From: Tritrichomonas musculus
Lineage: Eukaryota > Parabasalia > Tritrichomonadida > Tritrichomonadidae
Reading direction: 5' to 3'
Assembly (NCBI GenBank): GCA_039105265.1
Contig: JAPFFF010000005.1
Span: forward strand, 2,651,501-2,715,500
DNA: 64,000 nucleotides
Shown: in pieces, positions 45,115-53,381 of the stretch
Position numbering within the stretch: position 1 is the first letter of the stretch
How the letters are laid out: each line of letters begins with the position of its first letter
The notes under the pieces: model-generated
What the model was told of the DNA's origin: nothing
Seen by the model: only the letters and a program-made list of their open reading frames with translations
The model's database searches: none
Translations under genes and position numbers: made by a program

Positions 45115-45483
45115 ATGCCAGAATTAATTTTGCCAATTGAATGTTCACTTTATTTTAATAAAACATTGAAAAAGACAGAAATATCTGAATTATCAGAAAT
45201 TTGTAAATCAAAGTTTAAATTATCAAACAAAAAAATAATCTTTACTGATTGGGCAAAGAAATTTGATTGGGATGATTATGAGGACGTTAAAGAAATATTG
45301 AATTTAGTGGCCAAATATTGTTCAGTACATAAAATCACACTTTTTGGATCGATAATTGGTTATATAGGTGAAAGGAATGAAAATATGGTCAAATCAAAAG
45401 CCTATCAGATTCAATTGAAAAAGGGAGATATAATTCCAAAGGAAATAATCCTTCATGCTAGTAAACCAAGAAAGAATAAGTAA
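45115..45483 (+). CDS. Unknown protein related to the protease N-terminal domain
   Basis: The protein has 122 residues. Its last half (LFGSIIGYIGERNENMVKSK, then YQIQLKKGDI) lines up by eye with FSGEILAYKGSPNAKSAWRY and FIKYGKV of the upstream protease, and the first halves have similar length and spacing. It is probably a duplicated domain of unknown role, perhaps capsid-linked. No catalytic motif is visible. Confidence 0.5.
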   Translation: MPELILPIECSLYFNKTLKKTEISELSEICKSKFKLSNKKIIFTDWAKKFDWDDYEDVKEILNLVAKYCSVHKITLFGSIIGYIGERNENMVKSKAYQIQLKKGDIIPKEIILHASKPRKNK

Positions 45484-45503
45484 GATATTTATTTTTAGTC
45501 AAA

Positions 45504-46475
45504 ATGGAGTTACCGCCAAGAGTTAAAACACAACACCCTAATCGTGAAAATATTGTACATGATGCTAACGTTCCTGTCCCAATTGAGACTGCTTTTTTCT
45601 TAGAGGACTCACAAAGAGATCCAAGCAAATTTAACCGTTTTTATTTCAATTTTCCTGGTGATTGGTCAACGTCAAACAAAGGCGAAACAATTGTGGGTGT
45701 AAGGTCAATGTGACTCGTTTCAAAAAGACGAAAACTTGAATTCACAATTAGAATTGCTAAATATGTAAAAAAGATGTTTCAATCTATTGTGGGGAATACG
45801 ACAAATGAAAAAATAACCAATATGCAAACATCAGATGGTTATAAAAATAGTATTAAAATCAAAGAAATAAAAGTAATTGACTGGCTCTCAACAGAAAGAG
45901 ATTTCAGAGGATTTTTTGAAGCAGTCCACAATTCATTGAAAAATTATATCTCATCTTTATGGAAGGATCCTTATGAAATATTTGAACAATCTGATCTTGA
46001 TGTTTTGAATAGAGATATACAAACTGACGGTTATTATGACGATAGAGGGTTTCATGAAAAAATATATTCTGAACGAAACAATAATTCTTTAGATCCATAC
46101 GGTTGTGCTTTCAAATTGAAAGAAATAAACAAAGATTTTGAAGAAGTATTCAATATTGGTGACGAACCTACTCAAAATAAAAAGAATGTATATTTTGATT
46201 TCTGGGATGACGTTCTAACTTTTGATAATATTTGGGATCGTCATTCATGTAAAGTTTATTCTTCACTTGGCGAACAATCATTACATAATTATATCGGTAA
46301 TTCACAAATTTATTATAATCCTATCAAATATTTTAAATTGAATTCTTCTGATCAACGGTTTTGGATTGAATTATATTCTGCCAGACAATACAATGCCCCC
46401 GTTAAATTACCCAATGGAGAAACTTTTGTCATGGAAATGCAGTTCTTGCCTTATAATAAGATGTTATACGTTTAA
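45504..46475 (+). pseudogene. Minor-capsid-like gene of element B (fossil)
   Basis: This matches the gene at 40058 in remnant A: DPSKFNRFYFNFPGDW near the start, then DRHSCKVYSSLGEQSL and the C-terminal RFWIELYSARQYNAPVKLPN with EMQFLPYNKMLYV. The C-terminus has the beta-rich look of a single-jelly-roll (penton-type) capsid protein, an inference. It sits just before the integrase, as in remnant A. It looks broken. Confidence 0.5.
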
Positions 46476-46486
46476 TTTATAAAAAA

Positions 46487-47629
46487 ATGACATCACTTGC
46501 AGAATTATACAAGGAATATCCATACCGTGGTCCAGCTTTTGAAAAACATGCACTTGAAAAAGGTTATTCGAAAAAAGAGATAAGGAAATTTCAATCAGAA
46601 TCCGTTGTTCATGATCAAAAAGTGCCAACTCCTAAATATATACCAATCGTATCGTCTCATTCCGGAGGTTTTCAGATGGATACGTTTATAAACGATAAAG
46701 GAGCTAACGGTTTGAATTATTTGATGCTTATCAATATAAATACCCGTAAAGCTTATGCATATCCGATGAGAGGGAAAGGGGCGTTACAGGTCAAATCAGC
46801 ATTGAATAAATTCATCAAGGAAGAACCAAATTGCCATTCAATCGCTTCAGATCAAGATGCTGCTTATTTATCAGACGAAGTGACATCTTGGATGAAAAGT
46901 CATAAAATTATATATACGACTACAACGGATGATAATCACAATAATTTAGGAATAATAAACCGTTTTATGAGAACGATAAGAGATTTAGCGGTTAACAAAA
47001 ATTTGTTAGATGCCGATATATGGAAAGATATATCAAAAGAAGGTGAATTAACACACAAGCCTACAAGAAATATTTCACCAAAAGAAATGCAGTCATTAAT
47101 GTCAGCATATAATGAATCATATCATACTAAAATAAAAACAGCCCCCAATAAAATGACAGCCAAAGACGAACAGAAATATATTTTGAAAAATAAAACGCAA
47201 ACAAACCCTTATGATTTCAAAGAAGGTGATAAAGTACGTATCGTAGAAAAAAAAACGATTAAAAATAAAAAACGAAGAATGGTTAGCAATCAAGCATATA
47301 CCATTGATTCAAAATCTGGTAATTTATTCAAAATTGCCGCTAACGATAGATCTGTGAACGATTATCCTGGATACAAAATAGTTAAGGCGAAAGGATTTGT
47401 TCCTATGGCCAAAACATTGAAAAACGGCAAAAGAGGGAACATAGAGGAGATTTTAGGGTATAATAATGCAAATGACCAATACAAGGTCAAATGGGATGAT
47501 GGAAGTCAAGGGTATACATATGCCAAAAGTATGAGAGAAGGAAATCCAACAATATTATCACGGTTAGAACGAATGTATTGGGTGAAAACAGGTGAAAACA
47601 TACCAGTTAAAATCAGAAAATACATTTAA
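46487..47629 (+). CDS. Polinton integrase, element B
   Basis: The protein has 380 residues. The rve core begins at GGFQMDTFINDK and includes IASDQDAAYLSDEV and GIINRFMRTIRDL. The C-terminal region KRGNIEEILGYNNANDQYKV then WDDGSQGYTYAKSMREG is chromo-like. It starts 11 bp after the minor-capsid-like gene. Compared with the integrase at 41387 it has an extra stretch around DADIWKDISKEGEL. Confidence 0.92.
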   Translation: MTSLAELYKEYPYRGPAFEKHALEKGYSKKEIRKFQSESVVHDQKVPTPKYIPIVSSHSGGFQMDTFINDKGANGLNYLMLININTRKAYAYPMRGKGALQVKSALNKFIKEEPNCHSIASDQDAAYLSDEVTSWMKSHKIIYTTTTDDNHNNLGIINRFMRTIRDLAVNKNLLDADIWKDISKEGELTHKPTRNISPKEMQSLMSAYNESYHTKIKTAPNKMTAKDEQKYILKNKTQTNPYDFKEGDKVRIVEKKTIKNKKRRMVSNQAYTIDSKSGNLFKIAANDRSVNDYPGYKIVKAKGFVPMAKTLKNGKRGNIEEILGYNNANDQYKVKWDDGSQGYTYAKSMREGNPTILSRLERMYWVKTGENIPVKIRKYI

Positions 47630-47643
47630 TTATTCTTAATCAA

Positions 47644-48501
47644 ATGAAAGGAAATATTATTCAAAAAGTTGAAGAATTAATCAATGAGACACTCAGAAAA
47701 AGTATGAGAGAAATTGAGGGCGCTTTGATCAAACCATTATCAGAAAATTATCCGTTTTCATCAAATGGGATATACTTTTTGATTGGACGTCCTGGTGCTG
47801 GCAAAAGTTATTGGATTTGGCGCCATATTATGATTACTGAAAGATTATTTAAACATCCATATTATCATAAAATTTATTTCTGCTCAACGTCTGGTAAAAT
47901 GGATAAAACCGCCGAAGTTTTGAATAAAAAGATTCTAACAAAAATAATTTATGTCTCAGAAAAACAATTAATGAGCGTTCTTCAGAAACATTTGAAAAGG
48001 AAAATAAAATATTATGCACTTGTCAAACATATCCTCTCAAAAATGAAAGAAACGTCTGATGAGATGAGGCGTTTAATTGAAAAGCATCATTTAACTGACC
48101 TTCAAGATAAAATCATTTATATTGCCAGTAAGCTTTGTAAATATGGAACCGCCTCTTATCCATTCAATACTCTGATTATTCTTGATGATTGTGCTGGTTC
48201 AGATTTATTGAAAAACGGTAATTCAGAATTTATTAAATTATTGACAAAGACAAGACATTATAACATAACGTGCATAATGGCATTTCAAACGATAAGATTT
48301 GTGCACATAAATGCTAAACGTATGGCAACCGATATTATCTGTTATAGCGGTTATTCAGAAGAAGATTTCACCTCTTTATTGCAGCAAACAAATAACAACT
48401 TAAATACAAAGGCAACTGTGCAAGAATACTTGCAACATAGAGAACCGCATGACAAATTTATCATGAACATAACTGCAAACAAATACTATTTTGAATCTTA
48501 A
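47644..48501 (+). CDS. A32-like DNA packaging ATPase, element B
   Basis: The protein has 285 residues. Walker A is FLIGRPGAGKSYWIWRH near residue 48 and Walker B is TLIILDDCAGSD near residue 180, followed by TKTRHYNITCIMAFQT, the sensor-like region of FtsK/HerA-type packaging ATPases. It would pump element DNA into capsids. The length is normal for the family. Confidence 0.92.
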   Translation: MKGNIIQKVEELINETLRKSMREIEGALIKPLSENYPFSSNGIYFLIGRPGAGKSYWIWRHIMITERLFKHPYYHKIYFCSTSGKMDKTAEVLNKKILTKIIYVSEKQLMSVLQKHLKRKIKYYALVKHILSKMKETSDEMRRLIEKHHLTDLQDKIIYIASKLCKYGTASYPFNTLIILDDCAGSDLLKNGNSEFIKLLTKTRHYNITCIMAFQTIRFVHINAKRMATDIICYSGYSEEDFTSLLQQTNNNLNTKATVQEYLQHREPHDKFIMNITANKYYFES

Positions 48502-48520
48502 ACGTTTTATTGAATTTTAA

Positions 48521-48919
48521 ATGGGATTATTTAGAAAATGGGCGAGAAGAAGTATTGGCCTTGGAAGTCAATTATTAATGGGAGCAGCAAATTCAGCAAC
48601 AGGAGGATTAGCAGGTAAATTAGCGGATAATGCAACAGGAATAATGAAAAATCAATCAGGATTAATAGGCAAAACAATGGGTAGTTTAGGCAAAGCATTT
48701 TTAAGCGATAATATGAGAAACAAAATCTCAAATGTAGCGGATGCAGCAATAAAATACATTCCAAAAGGCAATGTAAGAGAAGCATTAACAAAAATCAATA
48801 ATCATGCACAAGGAAGAGATGAAAACTATAAAATGCCAAAACCCGCTAAAACAGAATCGAGTAGTTCAAATAATTCACCAGCACCTATAAATCATGTACA
48901 TTCATCAAATTATGAATAA
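48521..48919 (+). CDS. Gly/Ala-rich small protein, possible virion component
   Basis: The protein has 132 residues. It has a basic start (MGLFRKWARRSIGLGSQLL), a Gly/Ala-rich amphipathic middle (GAANSATGGLAGKLADNATG) and a Ser/Asn/Pro tail. Small Gly/Ala-rich basic proteins between ATPase and capsid genes are often minor virion or membrane-active proteins in related viruses. That is inference only, and no family was recognised. Confidence 0.45.
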   Translation: MGLFRKWARRSIGLGSQLLMGAANSATGGLAGKLADNATGIMKNQSGLIGKTMGSLGKAFLSDNMRNKISNVADAAIKYIPKGNVREALTKINNHAQGRDENYKMPKPAKTESSSSNNSPAPINHVHSSNYE

Positions 48920-48948
48920 TAAGAAAAGTCAATTTTATTGAGTTTTAA

Positions 48949-49437
48949 ATGTCAAAACACTTAACAGGCTCAAAACGTTTAGCGGTTATTCAAAGGTGGA
49001 TAAATGGCCATGACGATCCAGATTGGGAGGTTTTGCCAACTCGAAAGCAAGGAAAGTATATTGTTAAAAAGCGAGAAACACCAATAGAAGAAGAAAAAGA
49101 AGAGAAAACTCCAGAAAATGAAGAGAACGAAGTTTTTGAAGAGGAAGAAGAAAAACCCAAAATGCAAAAACAAAAGTCGAAAAAACTCACAAAAAGTCAA
49201 GAAATCGATCCAACGATAAACCTTGAAATCTTAAATCAACTCAAATTACTGGGTGATGAAATCAAACGCAAAAGAGAAAAGAAAGAACAAAAACGATTAA
49301 TTGAAGAAGTAATCTCAAAGAAAACTCCAGCACCAAAACAAGCACCTCCTCCTCCTCCTCCAATACAAGAAGAAGAATATTATGAACCGCCAATTCCAAG
49401 ACAAAGACGAAACCGAATCTTTGATGATATATATTAA
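48949..49437 (+). CDS. Glu/Lys-rich unknown protein
   Basis: The protein has 162 residues. It starts with a short ordered region (SKRLAVIQRWINGHDDPDWE), followed by a long acidic then basic coiled-coil-like stretch, a PPPPPP run and a RQRRNRIFDDIY tail. No family was recognised. It lies between the small Gly/Ala-rich gene and the capsid gene, so a structural role is plausible. Confidence 0.5.
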   Translation: MSKHLTGSKRLAVIQRWINGHDDPDWEVLPTRKQGKYIVKKRETPIEEEKEEKTPENEENEVFEEEEEKPKMQKQKSKKLTKSQEIDPTINLEILNQLKLLGDEIKRKREKKEQKRLIEEVISKKTPAPKQAPPPPPPIQEEEYYEPPIPRQRRNRIFDDIY

Positions 49438-49454
49438 CTTTTTTTATTCAAGAA

Positions 49455-51131
49455 ATGATTAATCATGAGGTTTATATGAAAACATCAGCTGAAGTTTGTT
49501 CGCAAATTGCGTCATATTTCGATGTTGTAGATAGCTGTATTGCCACTTCTGATACAAACAAACAGTATTCAATTAATCCACAAACATCTTATTCGCCTTC
49601 ACCTCCAATAAAACAAGGGTCATATACAAGTGTTATTATTTCTCCAAATACACACAATACAGCTGACATCTATAATGGTTTTATTCGTGCTGATCTAAAA
49701 GTGACAATGAATATAAATGAAAAGATACCAGATTTGAGTGATATTGGCGGTTATCCATTCAATAAAATCTGGTTTGGATTCAAAGATGCAAGAGATGCTA
49801 TTGAAAAATATGAAATAGTAGCTAACGGAATAACAATATATACACAAAACTTTGGTTGCGAAGAATCGTTCTTAACTGCATGTTGTGCGAATGAAACAAC
49901 GAAGAGAGCAGATGTATACTCAAAGGCAAGACATAAAGATATATGGAATAATAATTTTGCCACTCGTTGCGGAATAGTAATTAATTGGCCAAAAGATGAT
50001 TTAACAGCAACATTTACGATTCATTTAAAAATTGATTTGCGTAGATTCTTGCCATTATCAAATATAAAATATTTACCAGCTTTTGCAGGAAAACTCGAAT
50101 TAAGATTATATTTCTCATGTGCTGGTATGCTTTGTTGTCCATGTGGACCATCAAGATCTTTACTTGCTCAACCATCTCTTGCAAGTAAATATACTTTTTC
50201 TACGATCACTAATGAATTCACACCTGTTGGTGATGATGTTAAAATATGGATTTCAAGTACATCAGCTAATTCATCAGGCCAAGCATCAGAAAAGACAGAT
50301 GGAGCTGAAATATTAGCATCAGAAACACCATATACTCTTTATTCTGATTTACGAAAATTCCAAGTCTATGAGTATGAAATCACTGAATGCTCATCAATTA
50401 TTCCATGTTTTGGTATAAACAATGAAATTTATCAACAATTGGTTCAGCGTTATTCAAATCCACAACATCCACTCACATTTCCAACTCAAACATTGTCATT
50501 TTACACCTGCACTCAAGCATTAAAACAAATCCAAGACAAAACAACAGTCACTGTCACTCCAAGATTTGTTGATTCTATCTTTTGTTTATTCCCTCTTCAT
50601 CAACGTCATCATACATATTTCAAAAATCCACTTTTTAAACATTTCCAATTGAATTGTGGCGGTTATGGCAATATTCCAGCCAAATCTTTCGGAACAGATG
50701 GTGAATATCCAGAATTCATTGAATATAGTCAAAATGCAATGAATATGAATGGTGAACAAACCGGTTTCAATAAAGAGGTTATCGCTTCATTATGTAATGT
50801 AAGTAAACCTTTAGCCAATATCACAGGTTTATATCCAAACGATAGGACTTCATTCTTTATCGGTTTTGCGACAGAAACAGATGGGACATATCAACAGGGC
50901 CTTACAAGTTTATCACCAATTAACTTCGAAATAATCGTCACACAGGAACATGCACAAATAAAAGATCCAAATGATAAATCAGAGAATTATAAAAAGCATT
51001 TTTCTCAAATAGTCGATACGCCACCAATATTAGGTTTATTAGTTGATGCTTCTATTTCGATTTTAGTGCAGCCCAATGGCATGCCCCCACTGGTTCGAAT
51101 TGGGAATTATGACATTACAACTCCTGAATAA
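49455..51131 (+). CDS. Polinton major capsid protein (double jelly-roll type)
   Basis: The protein has 558 residues. Recognisable family segments include NGFIRADLKVTM, KIWFGFKDARDAIEKYEIVA, YTQNFGCEESFLTAC, RADVYSKARHKDIWN and DLRRFLPLSNIKYLPAFAGK, the conserved block of Polinton and virophage-like capsid proteins. It would form the hexon-like shell. A Cys-rich insertion (CAGMLCCPCG) follows that block. The gene is followed at once by another plus-strand structural-type gene. Confidence 0.85.
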   Translation: MINHEVYMKTSAEVCSQIASYFDVVDSCIATSDTNKQYSINPQTSYSPSPPIKQGSYTSVIISPNTHNTADIYNGFIRADLKVTMNINEKIPDLSDIGGYPFNKIWFGFKDARDAIEKYEIVANGITIYTQNFGCEESFLTACCANETTKRADVYSKARHKDIWNNNFATRCGIVINWPKDDLTATFTIHLKIDLRRFLPLSNIKYLPAFAGKLELRLYFSCAGMLCCPCGPSRSLLAQPSLASKYTFSTITNEFTPVGDDVKIWISSTSANSSGQASEKTDGAEILASETPYTLYSDLRKFQVYEYEITECSSIIPCFGINNEIYQQLVQRYSNPQHPLTFPTQTLSFYTCTQALKQIQDKTTVTVTPRFVDSIFCLFPLHQRHHTYFKNPLFKHFQLNCGGYGNIPAKSFGTDGEYPEFIEYSQNAMNMNGEQTGFNKEVIASLCNVSKPLANITGLYPNDRTSFFIGFATETDGTYQQGLTSLSPINFEIIVTQEHAQIKDPNDKSENYKKHFSQIVDTPPILGLLVDASISILVQPNGMPPLVRIGNYDITTPE

Positions 51132-51153
51132 AATAGAATTTTTCTTTACTTAA

Positions 51154-51585
51154 ATGGCTAATGATTATAAATCCCCAAATGCAGAGATTGTAGGAAGAGA
51201 AGGAGTAATGTATAATGAGAATACAGAAAAAGTGCGATTTATCAAAGGCAAACATTATGGTATCTTTTCGAACGATAACACTTATGCTGTCACTTTTAAT
51301 CCCAAGGTCAATTTGCCACCAACGATAGTTCGAGAAAATAAACCTGTACGTCCTCCACCAACTAATCAGCACACAACAAAAGGACTTCATGAACCACCAG
51401 TAAGCTTAACTGACGGAAAACATTATATTCACCATGGATATGTGAAAAAACCGCCACTTTTGCCTCCTTACCTGAAAAAGCCAGAAGATTTAGCTCGAAT
51501 ACAAGGATTAGCAGATGAAAATAATAAAGGATCAATAATATATGGACCTAAACACTCAGTTATAATTAAAAATAATATCTATTAA
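51154..51585 (+). CDS. Unknown Pro-rich protein after the capsid gene
   Basis: The protein has 143 residues with two GKHY motifs (KGKHYGIF and DGKHYIHH) and Pro-rich segments (VRPPPTN, PPLLPPYLKKP). It is probably structural, judging only from position and composition. Confidence 0.45.
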   Translation: MANDYKSPNAEIVGREGVMYNENTEKVRFIKGKHYGIFSNDNTYAVTFNPKVNLPPTIVRENKPVRPPPTNQHTTKGLHEPPVSLTDGKHYIHHGYVKKPPLLPPYLKKPEDLARIQGLADENNKGSIIYGPKHSVIIKNNIY

Positions 51586-51586
51586 A

Positions 51587-52015
51587 TTAAATTAATTTTT
51601 TATTAATTAAATTATTTTTCTTCTTCTTTTTCTTTTTCTTCTTTCTTTTCTTCATCCTCTTCTTTTTCATCATCAGAAGGAAAATTAAAAGGACTGTCCT
51701 TTTAATATATTTTTCTTCTTTCTTCTTCTTCTCTTCTTTCTTTTCTTCTTCTTCCTCCTCTTCTTCTTCTTTCTTTTCTTTATATCTTTTTTCTGCTTCA
51801 TTCATTTGAATCCATACATTTATTAGTCTTTTTGTAGCTATTTCTTGGTTTCTCAGTTTGCAGTATCGAACCATCATGAGTGGAATTATCTGTTCTATTT
51901 TATAAATCGGGATCTCTTCTGTTTCTTGTTCTAATAAAGCCCGGATGTCTTTTATGAGGGGCATGAGCTCTTTTTGGATCTGAGTTAATTCATGAGCAAG
52001 TTTTTGGATGGACAT
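51587..52015 (-). CDS. Coiled-coil protein with a Lys/Glu-rich tail
   Basis: The protein has 142 residues. A helical start (MSIQKLAHELTQIQKELMPL) is followed by a very Glu/Lys-rich region and a basic C-terminus. TGTGA at 52024-52028 on the plus strand reads TCACA on the gene strand, nine to thirteen bases before the ATG, matching other genes here and supporting it as real. The low-complexity 3' half may vary in length. Function unknown. Confidence 0.5.
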   Translation of the reverse strand: MSIQKLAHELTQIQKELMPLIKDIRALLEQETEEIPIYKIEQIIPLMMVRYCKLRNQEIATKRLINVWIQMNEAEKRYKEKKEEEEEEEEEKKEEKKKKEEKYIKRTVLLIFLLMMKKKRMKKRKKKKKKKKKNNLINKKLI

Positions 52016-52078
52016 TATATAAGTGTGATTTGATTATTCTTTCTAAAGTTTTCTTCTTAAATAAATGGCCGGCTACTT

Positions 52079-52657
52079 ATGATAATTCAGAAGTTAATTG
52101 GTCCCTTAAAATTTTCAGGTTTATCTCCAAGGCAAATGATCAAGAAGAGAACAAACGCAACTGGTGTTAACGCAAATATAGCATTGGAGCCAACAGCAGC
52201 ATCGTCATCGACTTCAAATATAAATAATAATATTATTATAAATAAACGAGAAGATGGGAAGGAGGAGATAGTGATAACAAGAGACGTGAATGCTCAAATA
52301 GAACCGGAAATCAATGAAACAGACGCAAAAAGTGTGATTTTAGAAACATATGCCCAAATACTTTTAAATCAGGATAAAGCGCTTTTAAGCAATTTAATCT
52401 TTAAGCATTCTATTATTGTCCCTAAAGAGTGCTTAGAAGAAATCATAAAAGCAATTCTCAAAGTCACAGAAGTCGAAGTACATTTTGATGAAGATATTGG
52501 TTGTTGTGCCGGAAAAGCAAACCCAATTCGAAGAATAGAAGCCATTAAAATACTCAAAGAGAACGGCGAAATCGTCACTGATTTCAAACAAGTTTATAAT
52601 AAAGAATATAATGAATTATTAAATAACTATCATTTATGTTTAAAGTTTTGCGTTTAG
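52079..52657 (+). CDS. Unknown element B protein
   Basis: The protein has 192 residues. A short basic N-terminus (KFSGLSPRQMIKKRTN) and a Ser/Asn linker are followed by a helical domain (KSVILETYAQILLNQDKALL to KQVYNKEYNELLNNYHLCLK) containing a CCAG motif. An earlier ATG at 52064 opens only five codons. No family was recognised. Confidence 0.5.
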   Translation: MIIQKLIGPLKFSGLSPRQMIKKRTNATGVNANIALEPTAASSSTSNINNNIIINKREDGKEEIVITRDVNAQIEPEINETDAKSVILETYAQILLNQDKALLSNLIFKHSIIVPKECLEEIIKAILKVTEVEVHFDEDIGCCAGKANPIRRIEAIKILKENGEIVTDFKQVYNKEYNELLNNYHLCLKFCV

Positions 52658-53302
52658 TTAGTTAAAAACCCAGTAAATAGCTCCTCCACCAGTTATATTA
52701 AATATTTGGCAATTGCTAACTAGAAGAATACAATTCTGAGAAAAAATAATTCCTCCAGGTTCGTAAGATTTAATATTCGAGAATTTGCAATGTTTCAATA
52801 TAATGGCTTCAGATTGATTTTTTTTTACAATTCTTGGGACAGGGCAAAAAGGGTTAGGTGATATGGTTGGAGTTAATGAGGGAGTTTGTTTTGGAGGATC
52901 ATACAGATAAAAAAGTCCATGAAGAGCAGAAGCACTTCTGCTTTGGATCATGAGAGTATCAGTAGTGATCGGCATTGATTGTGAATCAAAGAAAACTTGC
53001 CATTTCTGACGAACATCTGATTTACAATTAATGTTTAATTGACTTAATTGTCCAAAATAAATGTCAATTGTATCAAAATTAGAGTCTTTCATTCCAATTA
53101 TCCAAAATCGAGAACATGTAATTTGTTGTGTAAGAATTCCTCCTTCATAAAGAACGAAGAGATGATCCTTCAAGTCAGAAGTATCCATTTCCCAGTCTCC
53201 ATAAACTTGAGTAAAATTCCAAGCAGGTATCCAATTAGCCTCTTCCGGGATTCCATCAGGTCTTTCAAATGATTCAATGAGTATCAATAAGATAGCGAAC
53301 AT
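52658..53302 (-). CDS. Pmp-like host-type surface protein gene inside element B
   Basis: The protein has 214 residues. The first 11 residues (MFAILLILIES) look like a short signal peptide. It then has Trp- and Cys-containing segments (TCSRFWIIGMKDSN), a Pro/Thr-rich stretch (PPKQTPSLTPTISPNPFCPV) and, at the end, CKFSNIKSYEPGGIIFSQNC then SNCQIFNITGGGAIYW. Repeated C-F/I-x-N-I then GGAI is the motif of trichomonad/chlamydial polymorphic membrane (Pmp-like) proteins. It ends soon after the first GGAIY, so it is short for the family and has no membrane anchor. A TCATT motif lies just before the ATG. Confidence 0.55.
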   Translation of the reverse strand: MFAILLILIESFERPDGIPEEANWIPAWNFTQVYGDWEMDTSDLKDHLFVLYEGGILTQQITCSRFWIIGMKDSNFDTIDIYFGQLSQLNINCKSDVRQKWQVFFDSQSMPITTDTLMIQSRSASALHGLFYLYDPPKQTPSLTPTISPNPFCPVPRIVKKNQSEAIILKHCKFSNIKSYEPGGIIFSQNCILLVSNCQIFNITGGGAIYWVFN

Positions 53303-53381
53303 TGAAAAAAATGAAAACGGTTATGTCAGATCACATAACATTCTCAAAAAAAAAAGATTAATTTAATAAAAGTTAATTCTT

